NCBI RefSeq assembly: GCF_017498525.1
Contig: NZ_CP071796.1
Coordinates: forward strand, 2,108,001 to 2,172,000
Origin: Ottowia testudinis
GTDB taxonomy: Bacteria > Pseudomonadota > Gammaproteobacteria > Burkholderiales > Burkholderiaceae_C
DNA length: 64,000 nucleotides
Direction: 5' to 3'
Under the pieces are notes generated by a model that saw only the letters and a program-made list of their open reading frames with translations, did no database searches and was not told where the DNA came from. Of this stretch, positions 27,815-35,998 are shown piece by piece (positions within the stretch are counted from its first letter, which is position 1; the number at the start of each line of letters is the position of its first letter). The translations under genes were made by a program, and so were the position numbers.

Positions 27815-29014
27815 ATGTCCAGTTTCAATACACACCGCGCACCCCGCCGCGTTCAGGGTTCCCCCGGCGCGTGGCGCGATGCCCACCACCAGCCGCCGCG
27901 CCGCCAGGAACAGGCTGCGCGAACGCCCGCCGAGATCCTCCAACGCCATCGGCCGGGACGGACCGACCCGCTGCGGGTGCTCGATCTGCTGATCGAGTTG
28001 TTCAACGCGGAGCACACGGCGCTGGAAAAAACCGTGTCGCACAAGACGCGGCAGGAACGCGCCGACTTCCTGCGACGCTTCTTCCGCGATCTCAGGAACA
28101 AGGCCAACTTCGCCACCGTGCCCGATCCGCGCAACCTGGGTGATCGCCATATCCGGGCGATGGTCGCGGTCTGGCAACGGGAAAAGCTCGCCCCCGCCAC
28201 CATCCAGACCTACCTCAGCTTTCTGCGCGGCCTCGCCCGTTGGCTGGGCAAGCCGGGCTTCATCCGCAAGCCCGCCTACTACGGACTGGCGCCGGCCGAG
28301 TATCAGCGCCATGAGTATGCGCAACGTGACAGGAGCTGGACCGCTGCCGGAATCGACATCGGCGCACTGGTCGAGCGGGTCAGCGCGTATGACCGCTACG
28401 TCGGTGCGTCGCTGCGCCTGATCCGTGCATTCGGCCTGCGCCGCAAGGAATCGGTGATGTTCCGCCCCCACCTTGGCGTGGTGCCGTTCGAGGCCACCGG
28501 GCTAGCGCCCGAAGAAAGGCAGGCCGAGCACTATGTGCGGATCAAGGAAGGCGCGAAGGGGGGAAGGCTGCGTTTCGTTCCGGTGGACACCGAGCAGCGT
28601 ATTGCGGCACTGGCGTTCGCCCAGGCGGTCGTCCAGAGCAGCGATGCGCACTTGGGCGACCCTCGGCACAGCCTGAAACGCAATCTGCGGCGTTTCGACT
28701 ACGTGATGACTCGATTCGGCATCACGGCAGAAGGTCTGGGCGCGACGGCGCATGGTCTGCGCCATGAAGCGATGATCGACCACTACAGCGACAAGGCCGG
28801 CGTCGCGCCGCCGGTGCGGGGTGGCGGTGACGCATCTGACGAGGTGGACGCGGCAGCGCGGCTCTCGGTTGCCCGCCTGGCCGGGCACAACCGGGTCAGG
28901 GCGTCTGGCGCCTATTTAGGTGGGCTACTGGCGCGGCAAGCGGCGCTAAGGGCACAGCAGCAGGGCAAGACGCCGGGCGCATCCGGTGACGAAGGGCTGC
29001 CCGAGGAGCGTTGA
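27815..29014 (+). CDS. Integrase-domain protein (tyrosine recombinase-like)
   Basis: 399 residues. Residues ~45-150 form a SAM-like core-binding domain (LDLLIELFNAEH, then LAPATIQTYLSFLRGLARWL). The catalytic part shows LRLIRAFGLRRKES with the first Arg, HGLRHE, LAGHNRVRASGAY with the late His/Arg and the presumed Tyr. This corresponds to the divergent integrase families often next to PRTRC genes. It is oriented against all surrounding genes. Whether it moves this element or resolves its dimers is unknown. Confidence 0.82.
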   Translation: MSSFNTHRAPRRVQGSPGAWRDAHHQPPRRQEQAARTPAEILQRHRPGRTDPLRVLDLLIELFNAEHTALEKTVSHKTRQERADFLRRFFRDLRNKANFATVPDPRNLGDRHIRAMVAVWQREKLAPATIQTYLSFLRGLARWLGKPGFIRKPAYYGLAPAEYQRHEYAQRDRSWTAAGIDIGALVERVSAYDRYVGASLRLIRAFGLRRKESVMFRPHLGVVPFEATGLAPEERQAEHYVRIKEGAKGGRLRFVPVDTEQRIAALAFAQAVVQSSDAHLGDPRHSLKRNLRRFDYVMTRFGITAEGLGATAHGLRHEAMIDHYSDKAGVAPPVRGGGDASDEVDAAARLSVARLAGHNRVRASGAYLGGLLARQAALRAQQQGKTPGASGDEGLPEER

Positions 29015-29073
29015 GTCAGGTCGGTATGGTCCGCCCACAACGAAGACGGGGCTTCGCGGCCCTGTCTTTTTCG

Positions 29074-29295
29074 CTACGAATCACCGGCCCCATCGGTGCG
29101 GCGGCGCAGTCCCTCGCGGTAGAGGATCGCACCGATGCGGCAGAGCAGCGCTTCATCGTCCTCGGAGAGTTCGAGACCGTCCATCCAGATGGCCAGTTGA
29201 ACGATGGCATCGTCAATCGCTTCGGCACTGCCGGCGATGTCCAGCAACTGGGCGTGTGCCTCGAATTGCTTGATGATGGGGTGGTCTTGCGTCAT
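29074..29295 (-). CDS. Hypothetical protein, 73 residues
   Basis: A small acidic helical protein (IIKQFEAHAQLLDIAGSAEA, then DGLELSEDDEALLCRIGAIL). The start overlaps the stop of the 47-residue gene upstream (ATGA), and both follow thiF in the same direction, so it probably ends the PRTRC operon. No family recognised. Confidence 0.6.
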   Translation of the reverse strand: MTQDHPIIKQFEAHAQLLDIAGSAEAIDDAIVQLAIWMDGLELSEDDEALLCRIGAILYREGLRRRTDGAGDS

Positions 29296-29435
29296 CCCAC
29301 CACCAGCAGTGCGGCAAACTCGGGCGCTTCGGCGCCGCGCGCCAGGTCATGCGGCGAGATCGTTCCTGCCGGGCGGTCTTTCAAACGACCCATAGCCCTC
29401 CCATTGTCGAGGTTGATGCGATACCGATTCAGCAT
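29292..29435 (-). CDS. Very small hypothetical protein, 47 residues
   Basis: Reads MLNRYRINLDNGRAMGRLK and continues to a TGA overlapping the next start. It lies 43 bp after thiF. An internal ATG follows GGAGGG by two bases, so the true start is uncertain. It is supported by the ATGA coupling and absence of any other gene in the gap. Confidence 0.45.
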   Translation of the reverse strand: MLNRYRINLDNGRAMGRLKDRPAGTISPHDLARGAEAPEFAALLVVG

Positions 29436-29478
29436 ACCTCTGAATGCGAGGGTGAGGAAGTGACACTATCCGCTTCCT

Positions 29479-30342
29479 TCACGTCCCAGGTCTTCGTACC
29501 GTGCCCTGCCCTTCGGTGTCCTCCGGTTCCCGCCGCGCCTCTCCGGCCCCGTGTGCATCCACCATCACGCAACCGAAGCGCGCCCAGGTTTTCGGATCGA
29601 CTTCGATGGGGCCAGCCCGCTTACTGTCCAGATTGACCACCACGCCGTGCTGGCCGAGCCGCCCTTTCGAAAACAGTTCGTAGAGCAACTGCGCGGCAAA
29701 GCGCACGGCCACGTCATTGATGAACAGCCCTTGAGAAGCGAGCGACATGCGGACGGAGCAGGAGGGGCGGTTGTCGTCGGGGACGCTGGCGTCCAGCAGT
29801 TCCGGGAACAGTTCGGTGACGCAGGGTAGGCGCGGGGTATTTTCGCCCTTCGTCCGGCGCAGTCCCTGCCCGAGCACCACCTGGGCGCTGGCCTCCGTGT
29901 TGCCGAGGTCGAGCCAGTAGCGGTAGCGCCCGCCCCCATCGAACACCGCTTCGTGTAGCGTCCGCCGGGCCGACCGGCTGTCGACGCAACTCACCAGAAT
30001 GTCGGCGCTCGGCGGCGAATAGCGATTCTGCCGGAACGCCTCGTAGCGCATCGGATGCGCGATCCAGTCCAGCCCGTAGAACTGGTTGAGGCGGTGGATG
30101 GTCACGATGGCCTTGTGGCGCCCGATGTCGGCAGGGCTGTAGAGTTGCCGGCCCACGTTGGCCTCGCTCACCCGGTCATCGTCGAAGGCGGCAACGTGCA
30201 GGCCGTGGGGGTGGCCGAGGGCCTTCATCGCAATGGTTAGGCGAGCAAGGCAAGCCGCCATCTGGGCACCGTTGCCGCCCACACCCACCAGATGAATGCC
30301 GACACGGCGGTCGAGCAATTCGGGATCGATCAGGTGTTCCAC
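29479..30342 (-). CDS. PRTRC system ThiF-family protein (E1-like)
   Basis: 287 residues from a GTG start overlapping the A gene by 13 bases. VGVGGNGAQMAACL (residues 19-32) is the ATP/FAD-like Rossmann glycine motif of E1/ThiF enzymes; FDDDRVSEANVGRQLYSPAD carries the conserved Asp and Arg-Gln; SCVDSRSARR and LPCVTELFPELL follow, the latter with a Cys where E1 enzymes have their reactive residue. Such enzymes adenylate the C-terminus of a ubiquitin-like protein. The likely substrate is protein C of the same operon. Confidence 0.88.
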   Translation of the reverse strand: MEHLIDPELLDRRVGIHLVGVGGNGAQMAACLARLTIAMKALGHPHGLHVAAFDDDRVSEANVGRQLYSPADIGRHKAIVTIHRLNQFYGLDWIAHPMRYEAFRQNRYSPPSADILVSCVDSRSARRTLHEAVFDGGGRYRYWLDLGNTEASAQVVLGQGLRRTKGENTPRLPCVTELFPELLDASVPDDNRPSCSVRMSLASQGLFINDVAVRFAAQLLYELFSKGRLGQHGVVVNLDSKRAGPIEVDPKTWARFGCVMVDAHGAGEARREPEDTEGQGTVRRPGT

Positions 30343-31031
30343 GGTTCGAGCCTCCTTTCCTGGCAGAAATTCAGTATCCGGCGCAGGAAGCCCGGTTCAA
30401 GATCGGGCACTTCGTCACCCGTTGGCGCGGCAGCGGCCTGCCACGGATGGGGCAAGGCACGGAAGCGGCCATTGACCACCAGCCGGAACTCGGCACGGGG
30501 CGTGGGCTGATGCAGGTAGCCGAAGACACCGGCTACCTTGATGCCCACGTCGTCGCGGTCGTCCACAGCGGACCAGAAGGGCCTGCCGTAGCCGTGGGTG
30601 TGCAGGTCGACGGCCAGCGTCTCGTCGTCTTCCATCGCCGGGACGCGGTAGTCGATCCGGTCGGGCGACGCGGCGGCAGGCTCGCACAGCGCCAGCCGCA
30701 GGCATCGGGTGCGCCGCGAGTAGATGAGCGCCCCCGCGACTTCGTTGGGCAGGCCGCGCCGCCCTGCTTCGATGAAGTCCTCGATCAGCTTGATCGGCAA
30801 TACGCCGAAGCCGAACGTGAGCCGCTCGTCGACAGCCCCGTAGGGCAAGGGAATCGGCAAGGCGGGCGACAGCCGCTGGATGCAATCCAGCCAGTCGAGC
30901 TTGACCTGCACGAACACGCCGTTGGCCGCGAGGATGATCCGCTGCCCGTTCACCATATCGGGCAAGGGGCCGAAGCGGGGCGCGGCAATGACCGGGCAGG
31001 CCGCCTGCAGGGCGAGGTCGCGCACATCCAT
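30330..31031 (-). CDS. PRTRC system protein A: JAB/JAMM metallopeptidase-like
   Basis: 233 residues. The JAMM zinc motif is complete: His144-Thr-His146, seven residues, Ser154, two residues, Asp157 (DLHTHGYGRPFWSAVDD), with Glu97 (NEVAGALIY) as the probable acid. JAMM proteases cleave ubiquitin-like proteins from precursors or conjugates. The N-terminal ~75 residues are a separate domain. The ATG overlaps the stop of B (TGATG), so A, B and ThiF are translated together. Confidence 0.85.
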   Translation of the reverse strand: MDVRDLALQAACPVIAAPRFGPLPDMVNGQRIILAANGVFVQVKLDWLDCIQRLSPALPIPLPYGAVDERLTFGFGVLPIKLIEDFIEAGRRGLPNEVAGALIYSRRTRCLRLALCEPAAASPDRIDYRVPAMEDDETLAVDLHTHGYGRPFWSAVDDRDDVGIKVAGVFGYLHQPTPRAEFRLVVNGRFRALPHPWQAAAAPTGDEVPDLEPGFLRRILNFCQERRLEPWNT

Positions 31032-31771
31032 CACGCGCTCTCCTTCATGCCCAGCAATCTACCCAGGGTGGTCTTCACGTCCACCAGCACCCGCTCGGGG
31101 AAGCGCCGGAACCGCCCGTCGAGCATGTCCTTCCAGAAGGCGTAGGCCCCGCCCCGGTAGCGAACCAGCTTTCCTGCGCCGTTCGGGTGGGTGAAGTAGG
31201 AGCGCATGAAGGCATCGTTCCAGGCGGCGATCTTCTCCACGGTGGTGCCCTCGGGCACCGGCGCGTTCCCTTGGCAAATGCTGCATTGCGCATTCACGTT
31301 GAAGTACGGGGCCTGAAATAGCGCGGTCGTCGGAGTTGGGCGGCTGGCGCCCTTGACGGCCCACACCTTCCAGACCCGACTCGACGCCGCGAAGACCAGC
31401 CCTGGATGGGCGACGGTTTCGCCGCGCTCCAGACCGCCGAGGGCCTCGGCATGCTCCCTGTCGACGCGGAATGCGATGTGGCGACGGGCTGGCGGCACCC
31501 ACCAGACGATCAGGTCGCCCTCCATGTAGAGCACGGTTTCGGGAAGGAAGCCGCCATGGGCGGCGCGCTTGAGCAGGGCGCGGGCCAGTTCCATCGCCGC
31601 GCGGGGCGTCATGGCCTGACCGGCACCGATGACTGGCTCGCCGTCGACTTCCTCGATGTCGTGGACCGTGGCCAGCGCACTGCCCTGCTGGCCGTCGTAG
31701 ATCAGGACCGCCCGGCGCAGATGCACGGTGCCGGTAGTGGGCGCCTGGATGAAAAACTCGGCTTCGTTCAT
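31031..31771 (-). CDS. PRTRC system protein B: E2-like domain protein
   Basis: 246 residues. The C-terminal half matches the prokaryotic E2-like family as I remember it: APYFNVNAQCSICQGNAPVP with Cys163 and Cys166, one of which would carry the thioester, then WNDAFMRSYFTHPNG. The start shown has GGAGG eight bases upstream; an earlier ATG at 31786 overlaps the F stop and would add five residues. The predicted role is to accept the ubiquitin-like protein C from the ThiF enzyme and pass it on. Confidence 0.82.
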   Translation of the reverse strand: MNEAEFFIQAPTTGTVHLRRAVLIYDGQQGSALATVHDIEEVDGEPVIGAGQAMTPRAAMELARALLKRAAHGGFLPETVLYMEGDLIVWWVPPARRHIAFRVDREHAEALGGLERGETVAHPGLVFAASSRVWKVWAVKGASRPTPTTALFQAPYFNVNAQCSICQGNAPVPEGTTVEKIAAWNDAFMRSYFTHPNGAGKLVRYRGGAYAFWKDMLDGRFRRFPERVLVDVKTTLGRLLGMKESA

Positions 31772-31785
31772 GGTCGTTACCTCCA

Positions 31786-32817
31786 TCACCAGTCTCCCGC
31801 CGAGAGCCGATGAATCAAGGCATCGATGCGCCGGATGGCCTCGAAGCGACCCGCCATCGCCCGCTGCCACGCGGCGAAGGCGCCGGGGTCGTCCAGCGGC
31901 AGCCGGAACTCCCCCATCGTCTCGCAGTATTCGCCCTGGTGGGCGAGGTTCAGGAGGTCGTCGTAAATGCGCGTGGTCACGTCGCCCTCGGTCCAGGACA
32001 GCACCGCGCCGAAGCCGACGAACTCGCCGTCGATATCCGGCCGAAAGGTGTCGTCAACGTCCAGGCCCGCCAGCGCCAGCGCGTCCTCGGCCACGGCCCT
32101 GACGGTCTGGTCGCCGGGAGCGCGCAAGCGCTTGACCGCCCGGCGCAGGAAGCGGGCGCACTGCGGCAGCTCCAGCCCACGCGGCCAGCGCCGTGCCCAA
32201 GCCGGGTAGGCGGCTTCGAGGCTGGCCTTGCGGACCATCTCCTCGCGCATCGCTGCGCGGGCCTCCTCGTCCTCACCGCAGTGCATGTCGAGGGCAGTTT
32301 CCTCGTCGTCCTCGCCGCACCAGTAGAGGTAGGTCGCCACGTCGCAGGCGATGTCCGGGGTGAAGAGCGGATAGACCCAGGCACTCTGGCGGCGCAGCAC
32401 ATGCAGGACCACGAGGCCAAGGCCCGGCACCCGCCGACTCAGCGCCGCCAGCCCCCCCCCCACCGCCCACTCCTGCTCGTGGTACTCGCCCCAGGAAGCC
32501 TCGACGGCTCCCACCTCGAATTGGCGCTTCGGGGGGTTGGTGAAGGTGCTGAAATAGTCGCCGTCGCAGGAGAGCAGATGCAGGCCGAAGCGGGGGTTCA
32601 GGCAGTGCAACGGCCCGATCTGGCGCTTGATCCAGCGGTCGAGGGCCTGCTGGCAGGCGCTGAGGGAATCTGGCCACGTGGCCGGGATGTCGGCTTCGTC
32701 GAAGGCCTCGGCCTCGACCAGGAAGCGCGACACGGTCGCATTGGCCGCCAGCAGCGGCCCTGGCGCGATGGTGCGGGGCACCTGGGCGCCGATGCGCGGC
32801 AGGGCAAGCGCCGTCAT
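31786..32817 (-). CDS. PRTRC system protein F
   Basis: 343 residues, starting at an ATG that overlaps the stop of C (ATGA). It contains many acidic stretches (YWCGEDDEETALDMHCGEDEEA, here in part), no membrane segment and no known catalytic motif. It is assigned by its place in the E-C-F-B-A-ThiF order, its length and overall resemblance to PRTRC F proteins. Function unknown. Confidence 0.75.
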   Translation of the reverse strand: MTALALPRIGAQVPRTIAPGPLLAANATVSRFLVEAEAFDEADIPATWPDSLSACQQALDRWIKRQIGPLHCLNPRFGLHLLSCDGDYFSTFTNPPKRQFEVGAVEASWGEYHEQEWAVGGGLAALSRRVPGLGLVVLHVLRRQSAWVYPLFTPDIACDVATYLYWCGEDDEETALDMHCGEDEEARAAMREEMVRKASLEAAYPAWARRWPRGLELPQCARFLRRAVKRLRAPGDQTVRAVAEDALALAGLDVDDTFRPDIDGEFVGFGAVLSWTEGDVTTRIYDDLLNLAHQGEYCETMGEFRLPLDDPGAFAAWQRAMAGRFEAIRRIDALIHRLSAGDW

Positions 32818-33248
32818 GGCAGCGGCGCCAGCATGTCGCTGTCCGGCAGCATGCGGGCCGCTTGGCGCTCGCCTCCGTCGCGCATGGAATGCAGCGCGAA
32901 GGCGCCCCACGCGCTGCCTCGCGCCTGTGTGCCGGATTGGGTAAGCGCACGGGCGAGCTTGCCACGCACGTCCGTCGCGCCCCTGGCCTCGTCCTCGACG
33001 GCAGCCTTGAGCGCGGCGAGGCGACTTCCCTCGTCGCTGGCGCTGCCCTTGGTGCCCACGGCCTTGCGGAAGGTGTATTCCTGCACGCCGCCCGCCACCT
33101 CGCCGGCCTCAATCTCGGCGCTGATGAGTTCGGGGTACTGGGCGCTGTAGAGGTCGCGGACCTCGCGGGGCGTCATGCCCGGCACGTCCGGCAGCGCCAC
33201 GCCGTTGTAGCGGAATACCCGCTGGATTTCGTTAATCGCAATCGTCAT
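32814..33248 (-). CDS. PRTRC system protein C: ubiquitin-like, with C-terminal extension
   Basis: 144 residues. Residues 1-68 correspond to the complete small PRTRC C protein, a beta-grasp ubiquitin-like domain: INEIQRVFRYNGVALPDV, then MTPREVRDLYSAQYPEL and YTFRKAVGTKG. As I recall, family members usually end at or near GTKG and have ~70 residues. Here 76 more residues follow (SASDEGSRLAALKAAVEDEA and on), helical and Ala/Arg-rich. AGGAG precedes the start. The tail may be a fused second domain or a precursor peptide to be removed. Confidence 0.85.
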   Translation of the reverse strand: MTIAINEIQRVFRYNGVALPDVPGMTPREVRDLYSAQYPELISAEIEAGEVAGGVQEYTFRKAVGTKGSASDEGSRLAALKAAVEDEARGATDVRGKLARALTQSGTQARGSAWGAFALHSMRDGGERQAARMLPDSDMLAPLP

Positions 33249-33335
33249 CGTTCGGCTCCTGTCGTCTGGCGCCTCCCACCGGAAGGCCCCTTGCGATCAG
33301 TCTCTCGCCGCCCTGCCCGCTTTCAAGGCCATGCC

Positions 33336-33794
33336 TTAACCGAACAGGTCATACGTGCCAACGGCGGGCGCTACTGCGGCGGGCTGTGCGCCGACAGTGC
33401 CCTCCCCGCCCTCGTCGCCGTCGTCGGCGGGTTCCGGCGTTGCGTTCTTCGCCGGGGTGGCGGCAGCGGGTTTCGCCGCCTTCGTCATCGCCTCGCCCGC
33501 CTTCTTGGCCGAGGCCGCCTTGGCCGCCTGCAGCACTTCCTGAGTGGCTTCGGCCTGCGCTGTGAGGCTCTGGCGGACCTCCCGGTAGCCCTTCAACACC
33601 CCCACGAACTCCGCATCGAACTCGCCCGGCGTCGCGGTGAGGCTCAGGGCCTTGGTCAGGGCAGGTTCGTCCAAGTCCTTCTTGGGCTTCGGGATCACGT
33701 TGATCGTCATGCGTCCGGTCTTGGGGTCGGCGCTGATCAGCATCGTCAGGGTGGCGCTGGCGGCCAGCGCATAGAGTTCCTCGAACATCGTCAT
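33336..33794 (-). CDS. PRTRC system protein E
   Basis: 152 residues behind AAGGAG. The N-terminal part (MFEELYALAASATLTMLISA, then MTINVIPKPKKDLDEPALTKALSLTATP) is the conserved PRTRC E domain; the C-terminal third is an Ala/Lys/Pro-rich tail. It lies between parB and C with 73 and 87 bp gaps. Function unknown. Confidence 0.82.
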   Translation of the reverse strand: MTMFEELYALAASATLTMLISADPKTGRMTINVIPKPKKDLDEPALTKALSLTATPGEFDAEFVGVLKGYREVRQSLTAQAEATQEVLQAAKAASAKKAGEAMTKAAKPAAATPAKNATPEPADDGDEGGEGTVGAQPAAVAPAVGTYDLFG

Positions 33795-33867
33795 GTCACG
33801 CTCCTTCAAAGAAAATGCCTTCGAGACCATGCTACGAAGGCATTGGGGGTTTTCCAGTGGGCGCAGA

Positions 33868-35652
33868 TCAGGCAGCGAGGGCCTCTTCCTCGACGCTGTC
33901 GTCGGATGCTTCGACGGCGGGGCTGACGGATGCCTCGCTCGTCTCGGCGATCAGCCCGGAGGCGGTGGGCTTCCTGGCGTACTGCATGACGGCGGGCACG
34001 GTGCCGTCGTACGCGAAGCCCGGCACGGCGAGCAGCGACTTGATGAAGTCGCCCTTCTTCTTCGCCCGTGCGAGCTTGAAGGCGGCGCCCATCTTCTGTT
34101 TCAGCCCCACCTCCCCGGCCAGCGACTCCAACTCGCTCATGGTGAAGAGTTCGAGGAACTCGGCGTTCCATTTGAAGTGCTTTCGCTCGTCAACGTCGAG
34201 ATAGCTCAGCATGGCTTCCAGGTCGCGCGGATTCACTCCGAAGGCCGCCGAAGCGGTGACCGCCAGCATCAGTTGCTCCAGGTGCTGCGCGCCGATGGCG
34301 TCTGCCTCGGGCAGGGCCGCCGCGAAGTCCAGCCGTTCGGGCACCCACGGCCCGGCGATGCGCTTGGCGGCTGCGCCGAACTCGATGGTGCGCACGTCGC
34401 CGGTATGGCCGCAGCGGGCCAGTGCGATCATCACGCGCCGGTTGCGCTCAGGTTGGGCCATCAGTTCTCTCGCCGCCCACTTGCGCCACTGGAGCAGGCG
34501 GAAGTCCTTCACCCGCTGCGGCGTCTGGTTGCTGGGCGCCGGCGTGGTCCTGGCCGGCGCTGGCGCAGCCGCTTTGCGGGCCGATGCCTTGCCGACCGCC
34601 TTGGGCGCCTTCTCTGGCGCTTGCGCCGTGTCGTCGCGCTGCGCCTTGCGCCAGGCAGCGACCTTCTGGCTGTTGCAACCGGCATCGAAGCACAGCGAGG
34701 CGGTGACCTCCCCCAGGCTGCCCGGCAGGGCCGATACCGCGCAACCGAACGAGGCGCACCCCTTGCACGATCCGTACTGCTCCGGGCCGACGCCGAGCGC
34801 GCCGTCCTCGGTCACGGACAGCGGGGTGAAGCCATCGGAGGCCCTGACGATGCGCACCAAGGGGTACTGTTCGCGCAGCCCCTGCGCCTTCGCCTCGATG
34901 GCCTGCGCGGTGAGTTCGTCATAGTGGGTGGGATGCTGGCAAAAGCCTTCGCCCAGGCTTTCGTCGAAAAGGCCGGATTGGCGGATCGAGTTGTGCTGGC
35001 AGGCCGAGCACTGCGCGGTGTCGAAGATGGCATCGGCCAGACGCCGGGCGAAGCGCCCCAACTGCTCCTTGACGACGCCCACCGGCACCTTGTGCGCCAG
35101 CACGCCCGCCAGCACCGTGTCCTGTTTGTCGGGGGGCACACCGGCCAGCAATTCGGCGTGGCCGAGTTGAATCTGGCGGTGGGTCAAGGCCTCCAGGACC
35201 GCCGGGGTGCAGGTCAGCAGCGCCAGCCGCCGTTCCAATAGATCGAGCTTCCAGCCCAGCGTCGCCGCAGCCTCTTCCTTGTCGCCCTTGAAACGGATCA
35301 GCATGCGCTTGGCCGCGTGGGCTTCCTCGGCATGCGACATGGGCGCCCGGTGGTGGTTCTCGATGACGGCGATGGCCTCGGCCTCCTCGTCGTTCAGGGC
35401 CTCGATCACGACGGGCATGTCGTAGTCGTCGCCGAAGACCTCCTTGGCCGCGCGCCAGCGGCGTTCGCCCGCCACGATCTCGAAGAGGTCGGCGCCGGGG
35501 ATCGGGCGGACGATGATGGGTTGAACAACGCGACCGGCGGCTTTCAGGCCGGCCCTGAGGTCGGCCATTTCGGCCGGGTCGAAGTAGGTACGGGGGTTCT
35601 TGCCCTGCACGATGCGGCGCAGGGGCAAGGTGGAGTTGGCGGGTGCGTCCAT
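33868..35652 (-). CDS. PRTRC ParB-like protein
   Basis: 594 residues. Residues ~10-110 are a ParB/Spo0J N-terminal domain (NPRTYFDPAEMADLRAGLKA, then IIVRPIPG, AGERRWRAA and AIVENHHRAPMSHAEEAHA), the part that binds CTP in ParB. The KorB-like helix-turn-helix region follows (ATLGWKLDLLERRLALL). Unusually, two Cys clusters lie in the middle: CSACQHN...FCQHPTHYDE and CKGCASFGC...CFDAGC, suggesting zinc binding. AGGAGG precedes the start. It probably recognises a centromere-like site on the element and heads the operon. Confidence 0.88.
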   Translation of the reverse strand: MDAPANSTLPLRRIVQGKNPRTYFDPAEMADLRAGLKAAGRVVQPIIVRPIPGADLFEIVAGERRWRAAKEVFGDDYDMPVVIEALNDEEAEAIAVIENHHRAPMSHAEEAHAAKRMLIRFKGDKEEAAATLGWKLDLLERRLALLTCTPAVLEALTHRQIQLGHAELLAGVPPDKQDTVLAGVLAHKVPVGVVKEQLGRFARRLADAIFDTAQCSACQHNSIRQSGLFDESLGEGFCQHPTHYDELTAQAIEAKAQGLREQYPLVRIVRASDGFTPLSVTEDGALGVGPEQYGSCKGCASFGCAVSALPGSLGEVTASLCFDAGCNSQKVAAWRKAQRDDTAQAPEKAPKAVGKASARKAAAPAPARTTPAPSNQTPQRVKDFRLLQWRKWAARELMAQPERNRRVMIALARCGHTGDVRTIEFGAAAKRIAGPWVPERLDFAAALPEADAIGAQHLEQLMLAVTASAAFGVNPRDLEAMLSYLDVDERKHFKWNAEFLELFTMSELESLAGEVGLKQKMGAAFKLARAKKKGDFIKSLLAVPGFAYDGTVPAVMQYARKPTASGLIAETSEASVSPAVEASDDSVEEEALAA

Positions 35653-35759
35653 GAAAACCTCCTGATGGGATGTCTCCATGCTCTCGCGAGGCAGCTCTTC
35701 TTCAAGGGCGTGCGCCGGGCCTGGACGGCCCGCACTTGGCCGGTCCGCCCGTCACCGCG

Positions 35760-35996
35760 TTACCGATTGCCCGCGCCCTCGGTCGCTTCGATCAACTCGT
35801 CCGCCGCCTGCATGGCCCGGCGCAGACAGAGCGCGAGCGAACCATCGTCGTGGTGCTGGGCGTTGAGTTCGCACTGCTTCCCCCCATCGATCCGGTTCCA
35901 GGCATGCTCGGCCTTGCGCAGGAAATGGGCGACCTCGAACAAAGCCTCCCGGTCGTCCGGCGTGATCCGCTCCAGTAGCCGTGGATCGAGCAGCAT
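35760..35996 (-). CDS. Small hypothetical partner of the ART-like protein
   Basis: 78 residues, helical and acidic (LLERITPDDREALFEVAHFL, then ALCLRRAMQAADELIEATEG). Its ATG lies three bases after the stop of the ART-like gene, so the two are one unit. No family recognised. It has no macrodomain and so is not a DarG-type antitoxin; it could still be an immunity or regulatory partner. Confidence 0.6.
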   Translation of the reverse strand: MLLDPRLLERITPDDREALFEVAHFLRKAEHAWNRIDGGKQCELNAQHHDDGSLALCLRRAMQAADELIEATEGAGNR

Positions 35997-35998
35997 GG

